Below are positions 1 through 5,619 of a stretch of DNA of 5,619 nt, one piece after another. Numbering within the stretch: the first letter of the stretch is position 1; each line of letters opens with the position of its first letter. Both the position numbers and the translations under genes were made by a program. Source of the stretch: Acidobacterium sp. (lineage in GTDB: Bacteria > Acidobacteriota > Terriglobia > Terriglobales > Acidobacteriaceae); NCBI GenBank assembly GCA_003152595.1, contig PMAM01000093.1, positions 1 to 5,619 on the forward strand. The letters run 5' to 3'. Under the pieces are notes generated by a model, which made no database searches, was not told the DNA's origin, and saw only the letters and a program-made list of their open reading frames with translations.

Positions 1-138
1 ACCTGCCTCATCCACGACATGGCCATGGTGCTCAAACGCAAACTCTACTGGGACCCGGTGAACGAGCGGTTCCACAACGACGACGAAGCCAACAGCATGC
101 TCTCGCGCCCCCAGCGCGCTCCCTACAGGCTCAGCTAA
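1..138 (+). CDS. Gfo/Idh/MocA-type oxidoreductase, C-terminal fragment
   Basis: The window opens in frame 1 inside a gene whose last 45 codons end at TAA (136-138). The visible tail reads through LKRKLYWDPVNERFHNDDEA and then SRPQRAPYRL. A run of K/R-x-L-x-W-D-P followed by an acidic, Asn-rich 'NDDEAN' segment and a terminal 'RP-x-R-x-P' is what I know from the C-terminal domain of bacterial Gfo/Idh/MocA NAD(P)-dependent oxidoreductases, which act on sugars, inositols and related polyols. The Rossmann domain and the catalytic EKP motif lie outside the window, so substrate and export status cannot be judged. The cupin gene begins 12 bases after the stop with its own ribosome site, which suggests co-transcription. 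The assignment rests on a short tail only. The reading frame is secure, the family likely. Confidence 0.78.
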   Translation, partial: TCLIHDMAMVLKRKLYWDPVNERFHNDDEANSMLSRPQRAPYRLS

Positions 139-150
139 CAGGAGACTCCG

Positions 151-630
151 ATGACGATGTCACGACGCAATGCATTGGTGGGACTGCTGGCCATGCCCGG
201 CATCCTCACCGCGATCGCCGAAGCAGCCCAGGACCCAAAGCCCGGCCAGGCCCCGGCGGAAAAGGGAATCCTGGGCCCTCACGTCTTCGAGTGGGACGAA
301 ATGCAGTTCCACAAGACAGCAACAGGCGAAGTTTGCTCGCTCTGCAGGCAGCCGACGGCCACCCTCGACCAGCTCGAGATGCACGTCAGCAAGCTCAATC
401 CCGGCACGGCCTCGCATCCGCCGCACCGCCACGTCAACGAAGAGCTGATCCTCATCCGCGAGGGCGACTGCGAAACCCTCTCCGACGGCAAGTGGGTCAA
501 GGTTGGCCCCGGCTCGGTCGTCTTCAACGCCTCCAACAGCCTGCACGGATTCCGTAACATCGGCACCACCGTCGCCGTCTATCACGTCATCAACTGGAGC
601 CCGAACAAGGATATGTCCTCGGCGAAATAG
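151..630 (+). CDS. Exported single-domain cupin protein with Tat-like leader
   Basis: This is a 159-residue protein. The ATG at 151 is preceded by AGGAG (140-144) at 6 bases, which fixes the start. Residues 3-26 look like a Tat signal: S4-R5-R6-N-A-L, then a hydrophobic stretch, then A23-E-A25 as a likely signal peptidase site. The mature part is one cupin barrel. Motif 1 is G85-x6-H92-x-H94-x3-E98-x6-G105. Motif 2 contains P120-G121 and H132-x3-N136. H92, H94, E98 and H132 therefore form the usual four-ligand metal site, so a metal-binding periplasmic protein is expected. Many cupins of this shape are isomerases, dioxygenases or simple sugar binders, and the sequence does not say which. An unusual C62-x2-C65 pair sits just before the barrel core. 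The gene lies directly behind an oxidoreductase of the sugar-dehydrogenase type, so a role in the same carbohydrate pathway is a reasonable inference. The family call is firm, the function open. Confidence 0.92.
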   Translation: MTMSRRNALVGLLAMPGILTAIAEAAQDPKPGQAPAEKGILGPHVFEWDEMQFHKTATGEVCSLCRQPTATLDQLEMHVSKLNPGTASHPPHRHVNEELILIREGDCETLSDGKWVKVGPGSVVFNASNSLHGFRNIGTTVAVYHVINWSPNKDMSSAK

Positions 631-698
631 CTGCCCAAAAGAGGCCACGCCGCAGACTGGAGCAGACGGGGCAGGCAATTGAGCCCACCGCGTCCACG

Positions 699-3368
699 CT
701 AAAAGTGCAGGCTGATCTGCCCCGTCACCGTTCGCGGGGTCACATAGTGCGTCCCGCTGAACGTCGACAGAAAGTTATACAGCCCGTACTGATTCGTTAC
801 GTTCACCGCCGTAATTTGCGCGCCCCACTTATACCGGTCGCCATGGAACAGATCGTCGTTCCCCAGCGCCATGTCGATCAGGCTCCGCGGCGCAACACGC
901 GGCGGATTGTGATCGTTGTCCCCCGTTCCCGGCTTCGGAATATTAAGCAGCGTCGATCCATACTCCGAGGCCAGGCACGCTGCCGGCAGCGGATGCCCCG
1001 GCGTCGCCCGCTGACCATTGCAGGTCAACCCCGCCTCGAACTCCTCGTCCGCATCCAGCCCGCTCAGGTCCACCGCCGGCTGCCCGTTCAGCGTCGTCGA
1101 CGTCGCATCGCACGCGCTGTTCGGATCGTTCGACAGCGGGTTGTAGCATGGCGCCGCTCCCGCCACGAGGCCCGAATCGTACCGCCAGTTCAGGCTGTAC
1201 CACGGGCTGTGTTTGCCCGGAATCTGATACTGTAAATGCGTCGTCTCGTTGTACCTCTCGTCGTGATCGATCCGGAACGGCAGCCCCGTTTGTCTCACCG
1301 TCGCCCCCGCGCCGCCCACCTGGGGCGGAAAGAACCGCGCCGCCACCGATGACATCACCGCATACGCGCTCAGCCCGTGTACCGGCGTCAGATTCGCGCG
1401 CAGCGCAAAGCCCGGAATCTTCGAGTTGTGCCACTCGATCGGAAACGTGATCGGCGTATTCCCCAGCACGCTGAAGTCGTAAGCGTTATTCGTGTATTTC
1501 CAGATGTACTCGCCGCTCACCACAAAGTGCCGCCCCATCACCTGCTGCACTCCGGCGTGATACTCGTTGCGATATCCCGGCGACAGCGCCCCCGAGTTGC
1601 CCGCCTGGCAACCCAGCAGGGGATTGACCACTGGGTTCAAACACCCGTGGCTCGCCAGCACCAGATTCTCGTTAAACGGCGTCTCCAGCGTCCGCGCATA
1701 GGAAGCCCGCAGCACCGTGTTCGTCCTCTTAATGTTGTAAGACCCGCCCAGCCGCGGTTCCGCCTGCGTCGCATCCGCCAGCCCGTTATAGATGTCCCCG
1801 CGGATTCCAACATTGAACAGCCAGTTGCCCGCCTTGATCTGATCCTCAGCATACAGCGCCAGCTCTTTCACGTCCGTGTGCCCGAGAAAATCGTAGTAGC
1901 TTCCCCCGCGCGTCAGATCGTACGGAGCCAGCGTCGTGCACGGCGCCGCCACCGGCACACCTCCCGCCATGCAGCCCAGCGAATCCAGATAACCCGGGGC
2001 TACGATCCCGAGCGCGTCGCTCTCGTCCAGCAGCGTCTGCTCATACATCGCTCCGAACTTCAGGCTGTTCGGACCCTTCACATACGTCAGATCCGTGCGC
2101 AGCCCCTCGTTCGCCAGGCTTCTGTCCTGCCCGATGCTCTGCTGCTGCACCGGTCCCAGATCCGCCAGCGGATCGCCGCTCGGATAATAGTGATAGTTGT
2201 CCTTCCTGAAATACGCGCCGATGTTCCATACCGACGACTGTGTCACCACCCGCGTATAACTCGGGGAAACATCCACCGTTCCGATCTTCGATTTCTGATC
2301 CGTCTGCCCCGTCACCGCCGCGCCCGCCAGATTCATCCCACCCGCGTTCAGGTTGTCGTACGTGTTCGGCGTCTGAAACCATGACCGCGAATAGTTCAGA
2401 TTCAGGTGCAGGGAATTGGCCGCATTGAACTGGTAGTCCGCCCGATCGAAGACGTTCTCCTCATTCCCCTTGTCGTGAAAGACCACGAACTCCGGCCCAT
2501 CCAGAAAACGCCCCGTATTCAGCCCGTCCGCCGAAACGAAGTTCCCCCAGTTGTCCTTTCCGTATCCCAGATCGAACCCACCCGACGACGTCCCGAACGT
2601 CCCGTATGAATAGTTAATTTGCCCCGTCGGTTTCGTCATCCCCTGTCCCGATCGCGTCGTCACCTGGATCACCAGGCTCGTCTTGTCCCCGTACTCCGCC
2701 GGCGGCGCTCCCTCGATCACCTGCATCGACTGCACCGCCGTTTCCGGCAGCTGGTTCGAGAACGCCTTGCTCTGCTGATCCGTGATCGGCTGCCCGTCCA
2801 CCGAGAACGAATTCTCCGCGTGATCGCCCAGCCCATGGAACATCCCGTTCGAGTCCGCCGTCACTCCCGGCGACGACAGCGTCACCAGCGAGCTCAGCCC
2901 CGACGATGCGCTCTCCAGCGGAATCTCCGCAAACGCCTTCCGGTCGATTTGCGTGTCCATGGTCGGCGCGCTATTCACCAGGTCCTCGCCCGACACCTGC
3001 ACTGTCGTCGCCGCTGTGCCCAGTGACATCGTCACCGGCACGTTCACCGGCGTCGTCCCGCGAACCGCCGCATCGTGAACGAACGTGCCAAACCCGGTCA
3101 TCTTCACCGTCATGTGGTACGAGTTGAAGGGCACATTGGCGAACTGAAAATGTCCTGCGCTGTCGGTCTTGACCGACTCCTCATACTGGCTCACCGGGTT
3201 CAGAATCGTCACCATCGCCCCGGGCAGCACTGCGCCAGTCGGATCGGTCACCGTCCCCGTAATCGTTCCCGACGTCGTCCCCGTCTGCGCAGCACACGGC
3301 AGACTCGAAAAACTCCAAATCAAAATCACCGGTAGAAAAATTGCGGCGCGCCGCATCAGCGTACGCAT
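699..3368 (-). CDS. TonB-dependent outer-membrane receptor, Oar-like, with carboxypeptidase-regulatory-like N-terminal domain
   Basis: This is an 889-residue outer-membrane transporter that would take up a substrate using TonB energy. Residues 1-28 are a Sec signal: basic n-region with R6-R7, hydrophobic core, cleavage near A-A-Q28. Residues 34-117 form a carboxypeptidase-regulatory-like beta-sandwich (G-T-V-T-D-P-T-G-A-V-L-P-G-A signature at 38-51). About 130-240 is the plug domain, including F188-S-V-D-G-Q and the A-P-P-A-E-Y-G-D segment at 221-228, followed by V-T-T-R-S-G. About 250-889 is the beta-barrel, ending ISLHF with the C-terminal Phe needed for barrel insertion. No TonB box can be picked out. 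Eight Cys of the mature protein fall in four close pairs (466/477, 576/587, 741/753, 783/798), probably disulfide-closed loops. At 889 residues it is shorter than many acidobacterial relatives, which often exceed 1000. It lies 53 bases downstream of a small Cys/His protein on the same strand. The substrate is unknown: carbohydrate or metal complex are both possible. Confidence 0.95.
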   Translation of the reverse strand: MRTLMRRAAIFLPVILIWSFSSLPCAAQTGTTSGTITGTVTDPTGAVLPGAMVTILNPVSQYEESVKTDSAGHFQFANVPFNSYHMTVKMTGFGTFVHDAAVRGTTPVNVPVTMSLGTAATTVQVSGEDLVNSAPTMDTQIDRKAFAEIPLESASSGLSSLVTLSSPGVTADSNGMFHGLGDHAENSFSVDGQPITDQQSKAFSNQLPETAVQSMQVIEGAPPAEYGDKTSLVIQVTTRSGQGMTKPTGQINYSYGTFGTSSGGFDLGYGKDNWGNFVSADGLNTGRFLDGPEFVVFHDKGNEENVFDRADYQFNAANSLHLNLNYSRSWFQTPNTYDNLNAGGMNLAGAAVTGQTDQKSKIGTVDVSPSYTRVVTQSSVWNIGAYFRKDNYHYYPSGDPLADLGPVQQQSIGQDRSLANEGLRTDLTYVKGPNSLKFGAMYEQTLLDESDALGIVAPGYLDSLGCMAGGVPVAAPCTTLAPYDLTRGGSYYDFLGHTDVKELALYAEDQIKAGNWLFNVGIRGDIYNGLADATQAEPRLGGSYNIKRTNTVLRASYARTLETPFNENLVLASHGCLNPVVNPLLGCQAGNSGALSPGYRNEYHAGVQQVMGRHFVVSGEYIWKYTNNAYDFSVLGNTPITFPIEWHNSKIPGFALRANLTPVHGLSAYAVMSSVAARFFPPQVGGAGATVRQTGLPFRIDHDERYNETTHLQYQIPGKHSPWYSLNWRYDSGLVAGAAPCYNPLSNDPNSACDATSTTLNGQPAVDLSGLDADEEFEAGLTCNGQRATPGHPLPAACLASEYGSTLLNIPKPGTGDNDHNPPRVAPRSLIDMALGNDDLFHGDRYKWGAQITAVNVTNQYGLYNFLSTFSGTHYVTPRTVTGQISLHF

Positions 3369-3374
3369 GCACGA

Positions 3375-3380
3375 CCTCCT
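3375..3380 (-). promoter_or_regulatory. Consensus Shine-Dalgarno (AGGAGG) of the receptor gene
   Basis: Reading the minus strand, a perfect AGGAGG lies 6 bases before the ATG at 3368-3366. This decides between that start and the second in-frame ATG at 3356-3354 (Met5), which would be 18 bases away. It predicts efficient translation, as expected for an abundant outer-membrane protein. Confidence 0.85.
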
Positions 3381-3421
3381 GTGTGAGTGAAAACCTCAGG
3401 TCCCGAATTCGAAAGGAACGG

Positions 3422-3733
3422 CTACGCGAGAACTGCGGAGCCTGAGGGCGGAGGACGGCTGTTCAGCCGGAAAAATACTGCGCTGCGCGGTCGTACCAGT
3501 CGGCTTGCCGCCGGCAGGGAAACCACCGGCACGCTGCTGAAGTCCAGCGTGATCGGCGGAGCCGCATGCGTCGCCTGATGCGCCGCAACGCACAGCGCGC
3601 AGTCATGATCGATCGTGCCCGACGCATGGAAATGCGCCGCCTGCGCCATCCCGCTAATCAGCACGAGCGCGATGCACAGGATGCCGAGCACCGAAGCCCA
3701 GCCTAACCGCGGTCTGGAAAACACGCAGCGCAT
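3422..3733 (-). CDS. Small exported Cys/His-rich protein, DUF2946-like
   Basis: This 103-residue protein comes from the ATG at 3733. Residues 1-32 look like a signal peptide or membrane anchor: R2 to R9 basic region, hydrophobic core about 11-29, and A30-Q-A32 as possible cleavage site. The mature part begins with a Cys/His cluster: H34-F-H36, D42-H43-D44-C45-x2-C48 and H52, H56. It ends with a low-complexity tail carrying R93-P94-P95-P96. The H-x-C-x2-C cluster after a leader plus a terminal R-P-P-P resembles small DUF2946-type proteins, often found beside TonB-dependent copper or metal receptors. That is a resemblance judged by eye, not a search result. The frame can be extended to a TTG at 3775 (117 residues), but this TTG coincides with a probable -35 box and the extension would place residues before an otherwise normal leader, so I prefer 3733. 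No good ribosome site precedes 3733. The receptor gene follows 53 bases downstream with no visible promoter or terminator between, so the two are probably co-transcribed. A metal-handling role is inferred only. Confidence 0.7.
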   Translation of the reverse strand: MRCVFSRPRLGWASVLGILCIALVLISGMAQAAHFHASGTIDHDCALCVAAHQATHAAPPITLDFSSVPVVSLPAASRLVRPRSAVFFRLNSRPPPSGSAVLA

Positions 3734-3745
3734 GCTACTGCTTCG

Positions 3746-3775
3746 ACTATAACCAGGCTTCAATGAAAGCGCCAA
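3746..3775 (-). promoter_or_regulatory. Putative sigma70-like promoter for the small protein-receptor unit
   Basis: On the minus strand TTGGCG (3775-3770) and TATAGT (3751-3746) are separated by 18 bases. The -10 box matches the TATAAT consensus at five of six positions, the -35 box matches TTGACA at four. Transcription would begin about 6-8 bases further, near 3739, only about 5 bases before the ATG at 3733, giving a nearly leaderless message. That fits the absence of a ribosome site there. The call is by eye against the general sigma70 consensus. Confidence 0.45.
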
Positions 3776-3782
3776 ACCGCCC

Positions 3783-3810
3783 TTGACACTTCCCGCCCAC
3801 CCGGTAAGCT
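3783..3810 (+). promoter_or_regulatory. Putative sigma70-like promoter for the DHH phosphoesterase gene
   Basis: A perfect TTGACA (3783-3788) is followed after 16 bases by TAAGCT (3805-3810), which keeps the T1, A2 and T6 positions of the -10 consensus. Transcription would start near 3817, leaving a leader of about 50 bases before the TTG start at 3866. The -35 box lies only a few bases from the -35 of the opposite-strand promoter, so the two promoters would be back to back. The -10 box is weak, which keeps confidence moderate. Confidence 0.42.
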
Positions 3811-3823
3811 AAGAGATTCCCGA

Positions 3824-3852
3824 CCGGCGCCCCGTCGCCGGCGGTTTGCCGG
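3824..3852 (+). promoter_or_regulatory. Two overlapping, mutually exclusive GC-rich hairpins in the phosphoesterase leader
   Basis: CCGGCG (3824-3829) pairs with CGCCGG (3836-3841) around a 6-base loop. CCGGC (3838-3842) can instead pair with GCCGG (3848-3852) around a 5-base loop. They share bases 3838-3841, so only one can form at a time. The second would tie up the start of the G run at 3851-3855, the only ribosome-site-like element before the TTG at 3866. The pairings are exact in sequence; a regulatory function is inference, and GC-rich DNA produces such stems by chance. Confidence 0.3.
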
Positions 3853-3865
3853 GGGCGGCTGCGTC

Positions 3866-4855
3866 TTGAAGGTTCGGGTCTTTTATCACGATAAGTGTTT
3901 CGACGGGGCCTGCTCGGCCTCCCTCTTCAGCCGCTTCCATCAGGAGCGGATCCACCCGGACTCCACCTACGAGTTCTGCGGCCTCGTCCACCGCGCCGGC
4001 GCCCTCTTCAACGAAGCCGACTTCACCGGCGACGAGAACGCCATCGTCGACTTCAAATACTCCCCGTCACCCAAAATCACCTGGTGGTTCGATCACCATC
4101 TCTCCGCCTTCCTGACCCCCGAAGACCACCAGGACTACCTCAACGGCATCGCCGACGGCCGCTACCAAGGCCACCGCTTCTACGATCCCAACTACGTCTC
4201 CTGCACCAGCTTCCTCGCCCACATCGCGTCCACCCAGTTCGGCTTCGACCCCACCCCCGTTGCCGAGCTCGTCCACTGGGCCGACATCGTCGACGGCGCC
4301 CTCTATCAGAGCCCGCAGCTCGCCGTCGAAATGCCCGAGCCCGCCATGAAGCTCACCCTCATCATCGAGTCCGCCCAGGACGACACCTTCGTCCCGCGCC
4401 TCATCCCCACCCTCACGCGCATGTCGCTGCAACAGGTCCTCGATCAGCCCTGGGTCGCCGCGCTCCTGCCGCCCCTCCTCGATCGACACCAGCGTGCCCT
4501 CGACCTCATCCGCTCCCGTGCCGAATCGAAAGACGGCACCATCTACTTCGACATCACCGACCATCCTCTCGAGGGCTACAACAAATTCATCCCGTACTAT
4601 CTCCACCCCGAGGCGACCTACTCCGTCGGCCTCTCGAAGTCGAGCTTCCGCACTAAGGTTGCCGTCGGCTCCAACCCCTGGACCAAAACTGCGCCCGAGA
4701 AGATGCTCAACCTCGCCACCATCTGCGAGCGCTACGGTGGAGGAGGCCACGCTCGCGTCGGCGCCATCTCCTTCCCCCCGGACCGCGAAGACGAAGCCCG
4801 CAAAGCCGCCGCCGAAATCGTCGCCGAACTCCGCGCTTCCAACCCTGGGAAATAA
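3866..4855 (+). CDS. DHH/DHHA1 family phosphoesterase
   Basis: This is a 329-residue cytoplasmic protein with no signal peptide or membrane segment. The N-terminal DHH domain shows motif I as H8-D-K-C-F-D13-G14, motif II as D62 in I-V-D-F, motif III as W-W-F-D76-H77-H78, and a motif IV candidate H137-W-A-D140-I-V-D143. The C-terminal DHHA1 domain carries Y290-G-G-G-G-H295 near residues 290-300, the usual substrate-binding loop. Such proteins are manganese-dependent hydrolases of phosphodiesters or phosphomonoesters (oligoribonucleases, pAp phosphatases, cyclic dinucleotide phosphodiesterases, RecJ-like exonucleases). At 329 residues and with no PAS, GGDEF or CBS domain, it is closest in size to NrnA/NrnB-type proteins, but the exact substrate cannot be read from sequence. 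The start is TTG: no in-frame ATG, GTG or TTG lies between it and the probable promoter, and starting later would cut motif I. The only ribosome-site-like element is a G run at 3851-3855, 10 bases away. The gene seems to be transcribed alone, divergent from the receptor unit. Confidence 0.9.
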   Translation: MKVRVFYHDKCFDGACSASLFSRFHQERIHPDSTYEFCGLVHRAGALFNEADFTGDENAIVDFKYSPSPKITWWFDHHLSAFLTPEDHQDYLNGIADGRYQGHRFYDPNYVSCTSFLAHIASTQFGFDPTPVAELVHWADIVDGALYQSPQLAVEMPEPAMKLTLIIESAQDDTFVPRLIPTLTRMSLQQVLDQPWVAALLPPLLDRHQRALDLIRSRAESKDGTIYFDITDHPLEGYNKFIPYYLHPEATYSVGLSKSSFRTKVAVGSNPWTKTAPEKMLNLATICERYGGGGHARVGAISFPPDREDEARKAAAEIVAELRASNPGK

Positions 4856-4917
4856 GTCGCCGGAAACGGAATCTCCGGACCCTCCGCGCCCATGCAGTCC
4901 TCCTGGCCCTCCACTCA

Positions 4918-4938
4918 GCCCGTTGCCCTGTGCCCTGT
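4918..4938. repeat. Three-copy heptad repeat in the intergenic stretch
   Basis: Three adjacent 7-base units, GCCCGTT, GCCCTGT and GCCCTGT, are followed by CCC. On the other strand this reads as ACAGGGC units. It sits in the 225-base non-coding stretch (4856-5080) between the phosphoesterase and the second oxidoreductase. The repeat is short and imperfect and could be chance. Otherwise this stretch shows an isolated TTGACA (4972-4977) without a matching -10 box, and a weak CCGGA/TCCGG stem just after the phosphoesterase stop without a T run. Confidence 0.35.
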
Positions 4939-5080
4939 CCCATGCACTCTGTACCCCTAAATCGCCAGTCCTTGACAAACACATAAAGCCCCTGCGACCA
5001 TCGCTCCGCGGCCTAGGAGGTCTGACCACTTCCCGGGCGATCGCTTGCGGCAACCTTTCCAAAGGAGAAATCGACCCGAC

Positions 5081-5619
5081 ATGGCAGGCACAGCCACTAC
5101 GCGCAGGGAATTTGTGAAGGCAGGAGGCGCCGCCCTGGCGGCCACTGCTGTTTCGTGGAATGCCACAAGCTACGCCGCCATCGTCGGCGCCAACGATCGC
5201 GTGAGAGTCGCCGTCGTTGGCTGCGGCGATCGCATGAAAGGCGCCCTCATTCCAGCCTTCCTGCAGCACGCCAAAGACATGAACTTCGAGTTCGTCGCGG
5301 TCTCCGATATCTGGAATCGCCGGCGCGAAGAGGGTGCGGCCTACATTGAAAAACTGGGCGGCTCCAAAGTGGACCCCGTGCGCAACAATGACGAGCTTTA
5401 TGCGCGCAAAGATGTCGATGCCGTCCTGGTCGCCACCGCCGACTTCCAGCACGCTCTGCACGGCGTCGAAGCCGTCGAAGCTGGCCGCGACGCCTACGTC
5501 GAAAAGCCCACGGCGCACACCATGGACGACGCGCGCAAATTCCTGGCCGCCGTCAAAAAGACAGGCAAGATCGTGCAGGTTGGCACCCAGCGCCGCAGCA
5601 CGCCCAGCTATCAAAAGGC
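5081..5619 (+). CDS. Gfo/Idh/MocA family oxidoreductase with Tat signal (3' end beyond the window)
   Basis: The first 179 codons of a secreted NAD(P)-dependent oxidoreductase are present; the gene runs off the right edge. Residues 6-33 are a Tat leader: T6-T7-R8-R9-E-F-V-K, then an Ala/Gly-rich hydrophobic stretch, with Y31-A-A33 a possible cleavage site. The Rossmann fold follows, with V41-R-V-A-V-V-G47-C-G49-D-R, the acidic end of the second strand at V74-S-D76, and V116-L-V-A-T-A-D. The catalytic motif V140-E141-K142-P143 is intact, and V168-G-T-Q-R-R starts the linker to the substrate domain. Tat export with a bound cofactor is typical of this branch, as in glucose-fructose oxidoreductase and many acidobacterial and planctomycete relatives. 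Substrate is probably a sugar or glycoside, unproven. GGAG at 5064-5067 lies 13 bases before the ATG, rather long but the only candidate; the Tat arginines directly after this ATG support the start. Confidence 0.94.
   Translation, partial: MAGTATTRREFVKAGGAALAATAVSWNATSYAAIVGANDRVRVAVVGCGDRMKGALIPAFLQHAKDMNFEFVAVSDIWNRRREEGAAYIEKLGGSKVDPVRNNDELYARKDVDAVLVATADFQHALHGVEAVEAGRDAYVEKPTAHTMDDARKFLAAVKKTGKIVQVGTQRRSTPSYQK

Noticed and set aside
631..674. CTGCCC (631-636) and GGGCAG (669-674) as a possible bidirectional terminator between the convergent genes
   Set aside because: The loop would be 32 bases, the stem only six pairs, and there is no T run on either strand. A terminator here is likely by position but not visible.
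160..678. A 172-codon minus-strand frame opposite the cupin gene
   Set aside because: The plus strand carries intact cupin motifs, a Tat leader and a ribosome site; the opposite frame shows none of these.
1377..2384. A 335-codon open frame on the plus strand inside the receptor gene
   Set aside because: It is Arg/Gln/His-rich with no domain and lies opposite a well-supported receptor sequence, so it is a compositional shadow.
3393..3401. ACCTCAGGT near-palindrome between the small protein and receptor genes as an operator
   Set aside because: It is a single 9-base symmetric element with no second copy nearby and no promoter beside it, within chance expectation.
3354..3434. A lipobox at Cys25 of the receptor leader
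   Set aside because: The residues before Cys25 are S-L-P, which do not fit the lipobox pattern; a normal signal peptidase I site at A-A-Q is more likely.
4860..4878. CCGGA/TCCGG stem just after the phosphoesterase stop as a terminator
   Set aside because: It has five pairs around a 9-base loop and no following T run, too weak to call.
4892..4960. A 22-codon frame starting at ATG 4892
   Set aside because: There is no ribosome site, the composition is Pro/Cys-rich low complexity, and it overlaps the heptad repeat, so it is probably chance.
4972..4996. TTGACA at 4972-4977 as promoter of the second oxidoreductase
   Set aside because: The -35 box is perfect but nothing resembling a -10 box is found at 15-19 bases, so a full promoter is not supported.
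4067..5614. A 515-codon open frame on the minus strand spanning the phosphoesterase, the intergenic stretch and the second oxidoreductase
   Set aside because: It is antisense to two genes with clear family motifs. The translation is Gly/Asp/Val-rich with no recognisable domain, as expected opposite high-GC genes with C at third positions.

Overview
The window looks like chromosomal DNA from a high-GC, Gram-negative bacterium, most likely an Acidobacteriota member of the Acidobacteriaceae/Terriglobia type. This is inferred from four things: a TonB-dependent receptor with an N-terminal carboxypeptidase-regulatory-like domain (the Oar-like class that is greatly expanded in that phylum), Tat-type leaders on a cupin and on a Gfo/Idh/MocA oxidoreductase, strong C preference at third codon positions, and the gene mix. 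No species can be named from the sequence alone.

Layout, left to right. Positions 1-138 (+) are the last 45 codons of a Gfo/Idh/MocA-type oxidoreductase. It is followed after 12 bases by a secreted cupin (151-630, +), probably in the same operon. A 68-base gap then separates the cupin from a convergent gene, the 889-residue outer-membrane receptor (699-3368, -). Upstream of the receptor on the same strand, 53 bases away, lies a small exported Cys/His-rich protein (3422-3733, -). The two probably form one transcription unit read from a divergent control region at about 3734-3865.

That control region appears to carry one sigma70-like promoter per direction. On the right side it also carries two overlapping GC-rich hairpins ahead of a DHH/DHHA1 phosphoesterase gene (3866-4855, +), which starts at TTG. 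A 225-base non-coding stretch (4856-5080) follows, holding a short heptad repeat but no convincing terminator or complete promoter. The window ends inside a second Gfo/Idh/MocA oxidoreductase with a Tat signal (5081 onward, +).

The genes do not form one pathway. The edges look like exported sugar or polyol oxidoreductase functions with a cupin partner. The centre is an outer-membrane uptake unit (receptor plus small Cys/His protein, possibly metal-related). The phosphoesterase is a separate cytoplasmic nucleotide or phosphoester enzyme. I saw no tRNA, rRNA, CRISPR array, insertion sequence or phage gene. The most interesting items are the small Cys/His protein paired with the receptor and the compact divergent control region. 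I found no clear evidence of a wholly new system.
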